Virus record (IMG/VR): IMGVR_UViG_3300038954_000315 | Location: 1-35,458 of that record | Strand: one strand, 5' to 3' | Length of the DNA stretch: 35,458 nucleotides | Source: a virus | Part shown: positions 22,621 through 30,310 of the stretch, in pieces | Numbering within the stretch: the first letter of the stretch is position 1 | Layout: every line of letters starts with the position of its first letter | The notes under the pieces: model-generated | Databases searched by the model: none | The model's input: the letters and a program-made list of their open reading frames with translations, nothing else | Told to the model about the DNA's origin: nothing | Made by a program: the position numbers and the translations under genes

Positions 22621-24417
22621 TTAAAACCGTAAAATGATTTTACCGGGTGAGTTTATCGCGTCCATGAAGCGGTCATAAACCGGGCCTGTCATTATGTTTT
22701 TTGCCACCGTTGGATTCTTTGGAATATCGCTTTGAGATCGTATTCCAGATTCGTAAAGACGTACTGCACGTTTTCTTCCTACACCGGGGATGGATACTAG
22801 TTCAGTTAAATCTTCTGACACACCATTCAAAAGCATATGCCTTATACTTTCTACGTAAACGTCATTAACACCAGCTATAACAAGACCCGATAACCAGCGT
22901 TCAAGATCAGCGACAATAGGTGGGATGACTACATTTGCAGACACAGAAAGTTCTTCTCCTCTTAACCACTGCCGTAAGCAAGTCGCGATGATTGTTTGGT
23001 GAGCATGGGGCATTTGAACAGCTGTTTTTTCAATATCTTCAGGAATAAAGCATGGATATGCATAGGAGGGGATATTTGCGAAAGCCTTGGCGAGTTCTGT
23101 TGGGTCTTTTGGGTAATCGCACAAATTAGCGACAAGTGCGTAAAGATCATAAGGGTCGATGTACATAAGTGCGGAGGCTTTGCCTATGTTACTCACCGAC
23201 AAAACACCATTAAGATTTCGTACTATATCATACTCGACTAGCTTATCTAAATGTTTCGCTATATCTAGCTCACCATAGAAAGACTTTTTAAGGAAGGAAA
23301 TGATGTCCTCGTATTGCATCTTTTCTCGATAAATGAAAGAGACAATATGGAAATGAAGTCTTTGATCTAACACACTCTCTACCGGGGGGATATGAGTTAC
23401 TTCCTCGTAATATCTTTTAGCATGATGACGTTTGAACACATAAAAAACATGACCTTCGGTAGAATAACCAAACCTTCCTGCTCTTCCCGCCATTTGCTGT
23501 ACATCTATAGGCCAAACTTCGACAGGTCCACGTTCTCCACCAGCTATAACGACAATATCGGCAGGTAGATTTCGTCCCCAAGCAAGTGTCGAAGTGCTGA
23601 CCATTCGATAGATTTTTTTAGTTTCAAATGCTTCTTCCAGCCCCGCCTTTTTGTTTTTTGCTAATTTTGAGTAATGAAAAGGACATTTGAGAGCACGGGA
23701 TAGCGTGTGACCTTTCCCAATAGAATGTACGAAAACTAGTATCTGTTTCCCAGGAAATCTTCTTTCAACCTCTTCCACAGTCTCGACAACTTTGTCGTTA
23801 AGATTCCATTCTTTATCCCCGGAGACAACGAGATTGTGATAGAGTTGCACCGGACGCCAGTCGCTTTCCACTACTTCAGTGTGTTTGTCGTTGAGGCGAG
23901 TCAACCATTCACCGAAGAACTTTGCGTTGGGGATCGTGGCTGATAACAATATTATTTTGGCTTGTGGGTTTTGCTCTGCGAAACGCATTAGACCAGTTTC
24001 TAGCGCGTCCCCACGACCTGGAGAACCGAGGAGATGAGCCTCATCAACGACAAGAGCTCCCACTTTGCGTATCCAGCTTTTCATTCCACGTGTCTTGCTA
24101 TCGAGGGCTTCTGTAGTCATCAAAATAAGCTCTTGCTGAAACGATACAGGACGACCATAATCTGAGGTGACTATTAGCATGGAATAGGGATGCGAAGACC
24201 AGGCACGTTTTTTCTCCTCTGTGAGAGATTTTAGTGGGGAGAGGTAGATTGCCTTGTGGCCCTGTTCTATAGCTGTGAAAAGGTATTGCTCGGCTACGAA
24301 GGTTTTTCCGCTGGACGTGGGGGCTAGAACTACCAAGTTGCAGTCATTACCTAAATATTTTACTGTAAGTTCTTGTAGTGGGTTGTATTTTATTTCCCGA
24401 TGAAATTGAGGTTTCAT
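22621..24417 (-). CDS. Ski2-like (Hel308/Brr2-type) DEAH-family helicase
   Basis: A 598-residue superfamily 2 helicase. Visible motifs: Walker A LAPTSSGKT (31-39), Ia LSPLKSL (59-65), DEAH (125-128), SAT (159-161), IV-V region STSTLAWGRNLPA (274-286), and VI QMAGRAGR (308-315). After a winged-helix/ratchet-like region, a helix-hairpin-helix IPGVGRKRA (about 543-551) ends the protein. The order RecA1-RecA2-WH-ratchet-HhH is typical of Hel308/Ski2-like helicases, which unwind DNA 3'-5' at forks, or RNA. A phage gene of this class is uncommon. AAGGAGG lies six bases before the ATG. It overlaps a 41-residue ORF upstream by four bases. Whether it acts on DNA or RNA cannot be told. Confidence 0.85.
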   Translation of the reverse strand: MKPQFHREIKYNPLQELTVKYLGNDCNLVVLAPTSSGKTFVAEQYLFTAIEQGHKAIYLSPLKSLTEEKKRAWSSHPYSMLIVTSDYGRPVSFQQELILMTTEALDSKTRGMKSWIRKVGALVVDEAHLLGSPGRGDALETGLMRFAEQNPQAKIILLSATIPNAKFFGEWLTRLNDKHTEVVESDWRPVQLYHNLVVSGDKEWNLNDKVVETVEEVERRFPGKQILVFVHSIGKGHTLSRALKCPFHYSKLAKNKKAGLEEAFETKKIYRMVSTSTLAWGRNLPADIVVIAGGERGPVEVWPIDVQQMAGRAGRFGYSTEGHVFYVFKRHHAKRYYEEVTHIPPVESVLDQRLHFHIVSFIYREKMQYEDIISFLKKSFYGELDIAKHLDKLVEYDIVRNLNGVLSVSNIGKASALMYIDPYDLYALVANLCDYPKDPTELAKAFANIPSYAYPCFIPEDIEKTAVQMPHAHQTIIATCLRQWLRGEELSVSANVVIPPIVADLERWLSGLVIAGVNDVYVESIRHMLLNGVSEDLTELVSIPGVGRKRAVRLYESGIRSQSDIPKNPTVAKNIMTGPVYDRFMDAINSPGKIILRF

Positions 24418-24539
24418 TCTTTTCCTCCTTGGATGAATTCCAACAACACAACATAAATAGTAAATGTATCTAGCCCGGTTTCCCGAGCTAAATACGCGAT
24501 CAAAATTCTAAATGCCTCAACCCTAGACCAATCGTTCAT
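24414..24539 (-). CDS. Small helical protein (41 aa)
   Basis: A 41-residue protein starting MNDWSRVEAFRILIAYLARE and ending with IQGGKE; it overlaps the helicase start through ATGA and the end of the preceding gene by 17 bases. Its 3' end carries the helicase ribosome binding site. The amphipathic helices and tight coupling suggest a real gene. Its ribosome binding site is weak, so it depends on coupling. Function unknown. Confidence 0.45.
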   Translation of the reverse strand: MNDWSRVEAFRILIAYLARETGLDTFTIYVVLLEFIQGGKE

Positions 24540-24909
24540 CTTTTGTTTTAGCCTCGATTAATGCGATAGTACAACGCATCTGTGGAATAGTTACTTTGTG
24601 CATGTAAGCATTTTTAAGTTTCTCAAAAGTTACATCCGAAAGAGAAACATAAGCGCGGAAAGCTCTGGGACTTACGGTTCGGGCCAAGGTGTCTAGTACG
24701 GAGTATAATTCTTCTGTATGCCCAACGTGAGCAAAAAATAAACCATTTAAAAGAGACGCCACAATAGGGAAGGACGATTCCATGTTCTCGGCCTTTAACG
24801 CCCCTTTGATGAACTCTCGGATTTCATCTTCATAGCGAAGAGCGGTGTGTAAATCTCCGTACTTCTTTGCGTCTAATATTTCTTGTTTAGTTTGTTCGTA
24901 AAAAGTCAT
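24523..24909 (-). CDS. Hypothetical helical protein (128 aa)
   Basis: A 128-residue, mostly helical protein (MTFYEQTKQEILDAKK, then ALRYEDEIREFIKGALKAE). It has no recognised motif. Its ATG overlaps the upstream stop (ATGA), placing it in the same operon as the 24906-25304 gene and the helicase. Not recognised. Confidence 0.55.
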   Translation of the reverse strand: MTFYEQTKQEILDAKKYGDLHTALRYEDEIREFIKGALKAENMESSFPIVASLLNGLFFAHVGHTEELYSVLDTLARTVSPRAFRAYVSLSDVTFEKLKNAYMHKVTIPQMRCTIALIEAKTKDERLV

Positions 24910-25304
24910 CTAGTAAACCTCCCTTTTGAGTCGCGAGGAAAAGCTTTTGATGCTAAAGACATCTCTTTTCTAGCACGCTCTGTCCAACCTACATCCATTT
25001 TTGGAATAGGTTTGGGCGACACTTCGACAGCGAAAGCTGGGGGAACAAAAACAGGTTTGTTTAAAAATCCTTTTACTATTTTATAGGCAAATTTAGTTTC
25101 TGTTATTAGGAATTCAGCTCCTTCTTCTGGATCATAGTAAGATTCTCCATCATGTAGATAAACTCCCCCTACTACAACTCCATGAAAAGCCTCAACAGGA
25201 ACAAATTGCCACCAACAAGAAAGTCGTCTAAAACCAGACATTTTCTTTTTTCTGATATATTGACCATCAACCCTAACACTCGTTCCTATTGGTAAATATT
25301 CCAT
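24906..25304 (-). CDS. Hypothetical protein (132 aa)
   Basis: A 132-residue protein starting MEYLPIGTSVRVDGQYIRKK. The N-terminal half looks beta-rich (RVDGQYIRKKKM, then AFHGVVVGGVYL), like a small barrel, the C-terminus is basic. AAGGAGG lies five bases before the chosen ATG; an ATG three bases earlier is too close to it, and a start at 25331 would include the palindrome at 25317. Function not recognised. Confidence 0.55.
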   Translation of the reverse strand: MEYLPIGTSVRVDGQYIRKKKMSGFRRLSCWWQFVPVEAFHGVVVGGVYLHDGESYYDPEEGAEFLITETKFAYKIVKGFLNKPVFVPPAFAVEVSPKPIPKMDVGWTERARKEMSLASKAFPRDSKGRFTR

Positions 25305-25316
25305 CATTTCCTCCTT

Positions 25317-25333
25317 ATTTGTGACATGCAAAT
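25317..25333. repeat. 17-bp imperfect palindrome, copy 2
   Basis: Plus strand ATTTGTGACATGCAAAT, between the 25333-25584 gene and the ribosome binding site of the next gene. It is 15 of 17 identical to copy 1 at 10534. Confidence 0.55.
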
Positions 25334-25584
25334 TAGATAGTGATTATCTCAGGGAAGCAAAAAAGTTCAACACCTTTATAATCCACGGCGCGTTTTCCTC
25401 TTACTCGATGAATTAAATCTACAATTCCCTGCGCCACAGTTTTCCCAGCTCCCATAGGCATGTAAGATGATTCTTCAGAAATTTTTATGTATATCTCATT
25501 AAGATAAACTACCCAAGGAGATCCAGGTTCTTTTTTAGCGACTAAAGTGGTTTGATATTTCTCAAGAAGATCGTAAAAGTTCAT
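25333..25584 (-). CDS. Hypothetical protein (83 aa)
   Basis: An 83-residue protein starting MNFYDLLEKYQTTLVAKKEP, with a short helix and then strands; VAQGIVDLIHRVRGKRAV looks like one helix. GGAGGTG lies five bases before the ATG, which overlaps the methyltransferase stop (ATGA). It could serve as an accessory of the methyltransferase, but no motif supports this. Confidence 0.55.
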   Translation of the reverse strand: MNFYDLLEKYQTTLVAKKEPGSPWVVYLNEIYIKISEESSYMPMGAGKTVAQGIVDLIHRVRGKRAVDYKGVELFCFPEIITI

Positions 25585-26222
25585 TTTACACCTCCATTGG
25601 TTAATTCATGCCAATCAACTTTGGGGCGGATTTTCTGGAACACCCAAAAATAGCTGTGATATTTTCTTGCATGTTGTTGTGTACGTTGCCAATCCGCGAC
25701 CATCCTTGTCTTATGCACATAGATGAAGAGATCTTTTGGATAAAATCCTATACTAATCGCCCAATTATGTATGTACACATGCGAAAAGTATTGTTTTCCG
25801 CTTGACACTTTATCTTGACATTTAAAGACAAGAAAACCCCCAGGGGCTAGCACTCTATAAAATTCCATTAAAGCATCACTATAAAAAGAATGTAAAGTTT
25901 TTTCATCATTAAAAACCGTAAAACGTCTAGCAATTTCATTGCCCGAGGATCCCCGTAAGGATGGGCCTCTGGTCGCCAAAAATGGTGGATCAAAAATGAT
26001 ACTTCGGATAGTGCCCGTTTTATAAACCAGCTCCCGGCAGTCCATTTCAATCACATCCTCGGTTTGTGGCCTAACATCACTTTTTAAAGTTGGTTCTGGA
26101 ACTTCACCTTTGTAGAAATTCCCTGTAGAGTATGTCGGGTCGAGTGTAAAGTTACTTAACCCGCATATCTCTAAAATCGCGGTCAAACATTCATCATGAT
26201 TCTCGTAAACAGTTTTAATCAC
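25581..26222 (-). CDS. DNA methyltransferase (N4/N6 type, small)
   Basis: A 213-residue enzyme with FDPPF (motif IV, about residue 77-81) and a possible AdoMet-binding motif LDPTYSTGNFYK (27-38). YRVLAPGGFLVFKCQD fits the strand and helix after the catalytic motif. It is short for the class and seems to have no separate target recognition domain. It may methylate DNA bases at a simple site. The start is GTG at 26222 with AAGGAGA nine bases upstream; it overlaps the sigma factor stop. It is unrelated in length and layout to the ParB-methyltransferase at 17064. Confidence 0.75.
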   Translation of the reverse strand: MIKTVYENHDECLTAILEICGLSNFTLDPTYSTGNFYKGEVPEPTLKSDVRPQTEDVIEMDCRELVYKTGTIRSIIFDPPFLATRGPSLRGSSGNEIARRFTVFNDEKTLHSFYSDALMEFYRVLAPGGFLVFKCQDKVSSGKQYFSHVYIHNWAISIGFYPKDLFIYVHKTRMVADWQRTQQHARKYHSYFWVFQKIRPKVDWHELTNGGVK

Positions 26223-26604
26223 TTAAAATTCTCCTTAAATCATGTACACGTCTATACATTGTCAATTCACAGCAACCGAGTTTTTTTGCTGCGTCTTTTA
26301 TTGTGTTTTCTGACAATAAAATGTTCAAAGTTTCTTGTTCCCGTGGGAAGCTGGACAATTTGTTAATAACGTCAAAAAAATCTACACTATTAGACTCAAC
26401 CTCTTCCCCAAAATGTTGTCGATTTTCACGACGAAGCCAATCCAACATTCTACATTTCATTCGCCAAACAACGTAAGCTTTTTTCTCTTTTTGAAAGTCC
26501 TCTTCTATGGCGGCTAGAACCGCCGTGGAGATACAGTCCTCCTCGTCAAACGGTTCTAGCCTTAAAGATTTGACCGCTATCCGCGCATAATCAAAAAGGT
26601 ACAT
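26215..26604 (-). CDS. ECF-like sigma factor
   Basis: A 129-residue protein with two helical parts. Residues about 1-65 resemble sigma region 2, with KAYVVWRMKCRMLDWLRREN as the 2.3-2.4-like helix contacting promoter DNA. Residues about 80-129 resemble region 4 (REQETLNILLSENTIKDAAK, then LGCCELTMYRRVHDLRRIL), a helix-turn-helix for the -35 element. It is shorter than usual sigma factors but close to ECF size minus the linker. It might redirect host RNA polymerase to phage promoters. The start at 26604 follows GAGG by six bases; an ATG four codons earlier is an alternative. Confidence 0.65.
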   Translation of the reverse strand: MYLFDYARIAVKSLRLEPFDEEDCISTAVLAAIEEDFQKEKKAYVVWRMKCRMLDWLRRENRQHFGEEVESNSVDFFDVINKLSSFPREQETLNILLSENTIKDAAKKLGCCELTMYRRVHDLRRILSD

Positions 26605-27187
26605 CTTCTGCCTCATCTTTCATAGCTCGACGAATTCCAGGGAAATCATCGTAGAGAATGGACAGTAATTTTGTTCCTGTGAGTTGACCTTTTAGACGTG
26701 TTTTTATCTTTTTCTTGAAGAAATTAAGTGTCATTTCTTTTTTTGATATTTCTTTCTCTTCAACAGATTCAAAAAGTTTCTCAATTCTATGATAAACGAG
26801 AGAATTTTCTACTAAACCATTCACCCCCGCATAGCCGTGTTCTGAACATTCATCTGTGAGGATATGAAAATCAGAACCACGTTCATTACATTCTCCATGT
26901 TTTTCACCATATTCACATTTCCAACACATTAGAGCACCTCCTGCGCGGAGATATTTAACGCAAAAAGGGCAGCAATGTACAGCGCTTTGCATGCTCCCCG
27001 CGACAACGTAGTTGCTCATATGAAAAAAGATTTCTTTAGCGGCTTCTTTGTCCCACTTCAAGATATATTTCGAATCTATAAGGGTGAAATATCTAGGCGA
27101 CGATATGTCTGATAGGTCCAAAGCTACTTGTTTAAGTTTCATATAAGAGATTATCTTTTCTCTATAGTCTACCTCTAATTTACTCAT
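26591..27187 (-). CDS. Zinc ribbon-like protein (198 aa)
   Basis: A 198-residue protein with a four-Cys site: CPFC at about residue 73-76 and CWKC at about 88-91, likely a zinc ribbon, followed by CNERGSDFHILTDEC. The C-terminus (KIKTRLKGQLTGTKLLSILY) is basic and helical. It shares 14 bases with the sigma factor gene and lies in the same coupled chain. Zinc ribbons in phage early proteins often mediate contacts with RNA polymerase or DNA; that is only a possibility here. AGGAG lies six bases before ATG 27187. Confidence 0.55.
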   Translation of the reverse strand: MSKLEVDYREKIISYMKLKQVALDLSDISSPRYFTLIDSKYILKWDKEAAKEIFFHMSNYVVAGSMQSAVHCCPFCVKYLRAGGALMCWKCEYGEKHGECNERGSDFHILTDECSEHGYAGVNGLVENSLVYHRIEKLFESVEEKEISKKEMTLNFFKKKIKTRLKGQLTGTKLLSILYDDFPGIRRAMKDEAEDVPF

Positions 27188-27422
27188 CATCGACTCCTAT
27201 CTCTTTTAAAAAGTCATTATAACGTTCTGTTTGGACGTATTCCTCAGGATTTTCTACATCCAAACCTTTCACAAGAAAAATCTCGAACCACTCAGGCTCC
27301 TCAGGAGAAATAGGTCGACCTCCCGGCCCATCACGAATCGGGCCGAGAGGACTATGGTGGAGATAAAATACTTCAACTTCTTTTTCATCTAACCAAACAA
27401 CACTTCGAGTTAACTTTTTCAT
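27180..27422 (-). CDS. Small acidic hypothetical protein (80 aa)
   Basis: An 80-residue, acidic protein (MKKLTRSVVWLDEKEVEVFY) with a Pro-rich loop (PLGPIRDGPGGRPISPEEPE) and an acidic C-terminus. It overlaps the zinc ribbon gene by eight bases. AAGGA lies upstream of the ATG. Not recognised. Confidence 0.5.
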   Translation of the reverse strand: MKKLTRSVVWLDEKEVEVFYLHHSPLGPIRDGPGGRPISPEEPEWFEIFLVKGLDVENPEEYVQTERYNDFLKEIGVDDE

Positions 27423-27427
27423 ATCGA

Positions 27428-27856
27428 CTAATCCTTTTCTATCACATTTAAAACTTTGGAAGAGCCTTCCAGAGAAAAACTTACGGTGTGGGATTCTTCG
27501 TAAGTCTCATAACGAATTTTTACTTCATTTCCGCTCTTCAAATCTTCAAAAGCGGCGTCAGATAGAAGGATAAAAAATGTTCCTTTGTGGCGAATTACTC
27601 TGAATTCTTTAATTTCACCATTATCAATCTTCATGTCTACAGAATCACCAGTAATGAAATTATGGTTAGGTATCAAAACCCCCACAAATCCTAGCTCAGG
27701 AACATTACTGACTCCAAAAAGATTCCCGATGCCTCGCGTGTATGCGAAACCTGTGTTGAGATCGCCCATCTCATTTGTCATACGTTTATAGCGCCATTCA
27801 CCAGCCCAGACGGTGGTGGACATAAAAACTACAAGAATAAAAATAAGATACCTCAT
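27428..27856 (-). CDS. Secreted protein with signal peptide (142 aa)
   Basis: The first 19 residues (MRYLIFILVVFMSTTVWAG) form a typical Sec signal peptide: one Arg, a hydrophobic core and a signal peptidase I-type site after VWA. The mature part is about 123 residues, beta-rich (VGVLIPNHNFITGDSVDMKI, EFRVIRHKGTFFILL), and looks like a small beta-sandwich. It would be exported to the periplasm or outside of the infected cell, where superinfection exclusion or host modification are options. GGAGGGCC lies five bases before the ATG. It follows a 22-residue membrane peptide. Confidence 0.6.
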   Translation of the reverse strand: MRYLIFILVVFMSTTVWAGEWRYKRMTNEMGDLNTGFAYTRGIGNLFGVSNVPELGFVGVLIPNHNFITGDSVDMKIDNGEIKEFRVIRHKGTFFILLSDAAFEDLKSGNEVKIRYETYEESHTVSFSLEGSSKVLNVIEKD

Positions 27857-27921
27857 TTGTGGCCCTCCCCTAAAAGAAAATAGAAAACAATTACGAATAA
27901 GATTACTATTAGCTCAATCAT
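27853..27921 (-). CDS. Tiny hydrophobic peptide (22 aa)
   Basis: The frame MIELIVILFVIVFYFLLGEG ends with HK and is one membrane helix. Its ATG overlaps the stop of the ParB-like gene (ATGA) and its stop overlaps the start of the secreted protein (ATGA); it thus bridges the two genes without any spare base. This layout supports translation. Its role could be simply coupling, or a membrane peptide acting with the secreted protein. Confidence 0.45.
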   Translation of the reverse strand: MIELIVILFVIVFYFLLGEGHK

Positions 27922-28694
27922 TTCCCAAGAAACCCCCAGTCAGTTTTTTCGATGTGTTCTATCATCATGTTTATCCCCTCAAAAAATGCTTCATCAACAT
28001 TCCTCTTCCTACCCCAGAGCGCCATGTTTGTTTTACTGACAATAGCTTGTTTCAAGATATGTTCTGAAAATCCCGCTTTTTTGGCGGCGCTATTAACAGT
28101 TTCCTCCAACATCTGAACAGCGTGGCCCCGTTCTTGTCGTTCCTCATAACTTGTATGAAGTGGGATGTCGAGCCAATCGTCTAGTTTTTTTGTTGGAACC
28201 TCAACAAGCGAAGGTGAGTTTAGACCATGTTTCATGAAGGCAAACGAGAGGGTAATATAATAGGGTATACCGAGAAAATAATCAGAAAGCGAAGATTCTT
28301 TTGCTTCTGGAGTTTCTCTAGTAAAATGCTCGTAAATATAGAACCCTTTTGTACATATATCTTTAATTTTATCTGCGAGTTCTACATTGTAGGTGAGTGC
28401 GTAGTACATATAACGTTTTGGGAGTTCTATTGCCGGGATAGAAAAGTTGCCTTTGGCGCGAATCATCGCTTGTAAGCGATGTTGGCCATCTATCACAACA
28501 AATTTTTCGTCAATAACAGCCACAAGAGGGGGCGCGAAAAATCCTATCGAAATGCTTTTGGCTAGCTTTTTAACGAAATTGTCGCTTTCCTTTCTTTGAA
28601 AAGGAGATAGTTCGAGTTCGAGTGGAGTCACCATCCAAATACGACATTCTATCCCGTGGACTGGTTCGGTGAATGTTGTGAGAAGTTCTGCCAT
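27918..28694 (-). CDS. ParB-like protein with DGQHR motif
   Basis: A 258-residue protein. VVIDGQHRLQAM (about residues 67-78) is the DGQHR signature of ParB/Srx-fold (DNA sulfur modification DndB-like) proteins. The upstream ELELSPFQRKESDNFV fits the usual start of this fold. The rest is helical. Such proteins bind DNA or nucleotides and occur in phage and defence settings. The ParB-like domain in the methyltransferase at 17064 is of a different type. AGGAGGACC lies before the ATG. Exact activity is unknown. Confidence 0.68.
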   Translation of the reverse strand: MAELLTTFTEPVHGIECRIWMVTPLELELSPFQRKESDNFVKKLAKSISIGFFAPPLVAVIDEKFVVIDGQHRLQAMIRAKGNFSIPAIELPKRYMYYALTYNVELADKIKDICTKGFYIYEHFTRETPEAKESSLSDYFLGIPYYITLSFAFMKHGLNSPSLVEVPTKKLDDWLDIPLHTSYEERQERGHAVQMLEETVNSAAKKAGFSEHILKQAIVSKTNMALWGRKRNVDEAFFEGINMMIEHIEKTDWGFLGK

Positions 28695-28794
28695 TTTGGT
28701 CCTCCTTTTTTGGTTTGTGTTCGTCCATGCCGAAATGTTTTCTTACGATATTAATACGTCTTATCAAACCACCAGAACACAATCAACTGTTCCG

Positions 28795-29151
28795 CTAAAT
28801 TTCATTCCTCTTAGAAAATTTTTGGATAAGTTCGTACTCATAGGGAGAGATTAAAAGATTGATAATAAAATCTGCTGGGTGTGGTGAATCAACTAAACCA
28901 GCCGCACTAGCAACAAAAGATTCATTATTCTTTGTTTTGTACTTAACTAAACGTGGATGTGATCCAGATTTGTATTGGGCTAATACTTGTTTCGCTCTAC
29001 CTTCAGCTTTTGCCCGCCCAATTTTCTTGATAAACCGATCTTTGTCACTACAATAAGTTTGGCCTAACGCAACAACCCCACCTTCAACAATAAAACACCG
29101 AGTTGCGTAGGGGTGATTTTTCTCGTCTCTTTTGTAAATGAAGATTTTCAT
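28795..29151 (-). CDS. Hypothetical protein (118 aa)
   Basis: A 118-residue basic protein starting MKIFIYKRDEKNHPYATRCF. The N-terminal half is beta-rich and the middle is strongly basic (KKIGRAKAEGRAKQVLAQYK), the C-terminus helical. AAGGAGG precedes the chosen ATG by six bases; longer in-frame versions start inside the upstream gene. 100 bases separate it from the ParB-like gene; no terminator seen there. Not recognised. Confidence 0.55.
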   Translation of the reverse strand: MKIFIYKRDEKNHPYATRCFIVEGGVVALGQTYCSDKDRFIKKIGRAKAEGRAKQVLAQYKSGSHPRLVKYKTKNNESFVASAAGLVDSPHPADFIINLLISPYEYELIQKFSKRNEI

Positions 29152-29152
29152 T

Positions 29153-29338
29153 TTAGTCCTCCTTAGTAATTTCATCAAAGCATATCTCACACAAACCACT
29201 TATTCTATACTCCACCCTTCCCGCAGACGAATAACATCGAGATAATGCTTCCTCCCCACAACTAAGACAAATCCCTTTCTCGATTGCCTCGTCTCTTGTC
29301 ATACCAAAGAGTTCTTTTTCTAGACGCTTCATTTCCAT
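29153..29338 (-). CDS. Small four-Cys zinc-binding protein (61 aa)
   Basis: A 61-residue protein with CLSCGEEALSRC (C-x2-C) and GLCEICFDE (C-x2-C) about 25 residues apart: a zinc finger of treble-clef or knuckle type. The acidic helical N-terminus (KRLEKELFGMTRDEAIEKG) precedes the finger. GAGGAGG lies six bases before the ATG, and it overlaps the upstream gene by ten bases. Possibly an RNA polymerase- or DNA-binding protein; unproven. Confidence 0.55.
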   Translation of the reverse strand: MEMKRLEKELFGMTRDEAIEKGICLSCGEEALSRCYSSAGRVEYRISGLCEICFDEITKED

Positions 29339-29532
29339 GATTCCTCCTCATCTACATCGATTACCAAATCTATTCCTGAGGGTAGTTGATCGGCATATTC
29401 TCTATCAGTCACCCACCTAACATTGCCCTCCATTGTTGGTTGAAAAGCATCGAGCGGTAGTTTTGTTGCAATCCAAACCACAACATAATCACAACCTGGA
29501 TTTTCTATAGCTATCTCATACACTTTCTTCAT
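29329..29532 (-). CDS. Hypothetical protein (67 aa)
   Basis: A 67-residue protein starting MKKVYEIAIENPGCDYVVVW and ending in an acidic strand (IDLVIDVDEEESWK). It looks like a small alpha/beta fold. GGAAGG lies six bases before the ATG at 29532. It overlaps the genes on both sides. Not recognised. Confidence 0.5.
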   Translation of the reverse strand: MKKVYEIAIENPGCDYVVVWIATKLPLDAFQPTMEGNVRWVTDREYADQLPSGIDLVIDVDEEESWK

Positions 29533-29776
29533 AAGACCTTCCATTCCAAATAAAAATAATCGGATTTTTATCTTCAAACCGCTCGCCTTTTCTGATCTGA
29601 AAACCACAATAATCAGGATGAACGGTTCGTTGGAACTTTCTCATTTGAAATTTCGTATCCTCGATCATGGACTCTAATCTTAAACGCCCATCAAGAACAT
29701 GAACACCTTCACTACCCAAAGCAGTCACAGTGTTCCCTTTCAAATCAGTGGTCAAAAACTCCGCATAATACTTCAT
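29516..29776 (-). CDS. Hypothetical protein (86 aa)
   Basis: An 86-residue protein starting MKYYAEFLTTDLKGNTVTAL, with a beta-rich N-terminus and a helix (RLRLESMIEDTKFQMRKF). GAGGAGG lies six bases before the ATG, the same leader as at 29338. It overlaps its neighbours (four bases upstream). Not recognised. Confidence 0.5.
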   Translation of the reverse strand: MKYYAEFLTTDLKGNTVTALGSEGVHVLDGRLRLESMIEDTKFQMRKFQRTVHPDYCGFQIRKGERFEDKNPIIFIWNGRSYEESV

Positions 29777-30039
29777 GATTCCTCCTCAACTATTTGATTT
29801 TGGATACGCTCTAACTGAGCATAAAGCCAGTCTCTTTTTGTATGAAATGTCTTTATTATTTTTCCACAGATAGAACATTGTATATGCCAGTACCGATGAA
29901 AATCACCAGTCAGTGTTGTGTGGCAATATTCTTTAAAAACCAATTTTTTGTCTGGATGGGTGCATTCCAGTTTTTTGATTCTCACCGACATTTCTTCAAC
30001 TTTTTCATCCAGACTTTTAATTTTTGACTTGAAAAACAT
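29773..30039 (-). CDS. Coiled-coil/zinc-knuckle protein (88 aa)
   Basis: An 88-residue protein with an N-terminal coiled-coil (LDEKVEEMSVRIKKLE) and a Cys/His set (CTHPDK, CHTT, HIQCSICGK, FHTK) that could bind zinc. AAAGGAG lies before the ATG. Overlaps the next gene by four bases. Function unknown. Confidence 0.5.
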   Translation of the reverse strand: MFFKSKIKSLDEKVEEMSVRIKKLECTHPDKKLVFKEYCHTTLTGDFHRYWHIQCSICGKIIKTFHTKRDWLYAQLERIQNQIVEEES

Positions 30040-30083
30040 GATTATTCTCCTTTCGCTATAAAATCATTGTATCTAATTCGTAT

Positions 30084-30275
30084 TTAAATCGTAAATCCGC
30101 GATCTATATATTCTTCGTGTCGAATTCTTTTTACTATATTTCCAATAAAATCATGAGGGCCGTCACAAGCCCTGATCGCTACTCTATCATGAAACTCAAT
30201 AGCTTCTTCATCGTTTTTAATATCGAACGTTACTTGGAAACTTTCTGATCCTGTAGTTCTGATAAATACACGCAT
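30084..30275 (-). CDS. Hypothetical protein (63 aa)
   Basis: A 63-residue protein starting MRVFIRTTGSESFQVTFDIK. It looks like a small alpha/beta protein with two strands and a helix (DEEAIEFHDRVAIRA). AGGGGGACC lies upstream of the ATG. Not recognised. Confidence 0.5.
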   Translation of the reverse strand: MRVFIRTTGSESFQVTFDIKNDEEAIEFHDRVAIRACDGPHDFIGNIVKRIRHEEYIDRGFTI

Positions 30276-30310
30276 TTGGTCCCCCTTTCATCTAAACTAT
30301 CTCTTTCTCG

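Noticed and set aside
28570-28782. Minus-strand frame of 70 codons overlapping the ParB-like gene start
   Set aside because: It overlaps the ParB-like gene by 125 bases in another frame and becomes low-complexity after the overlap.
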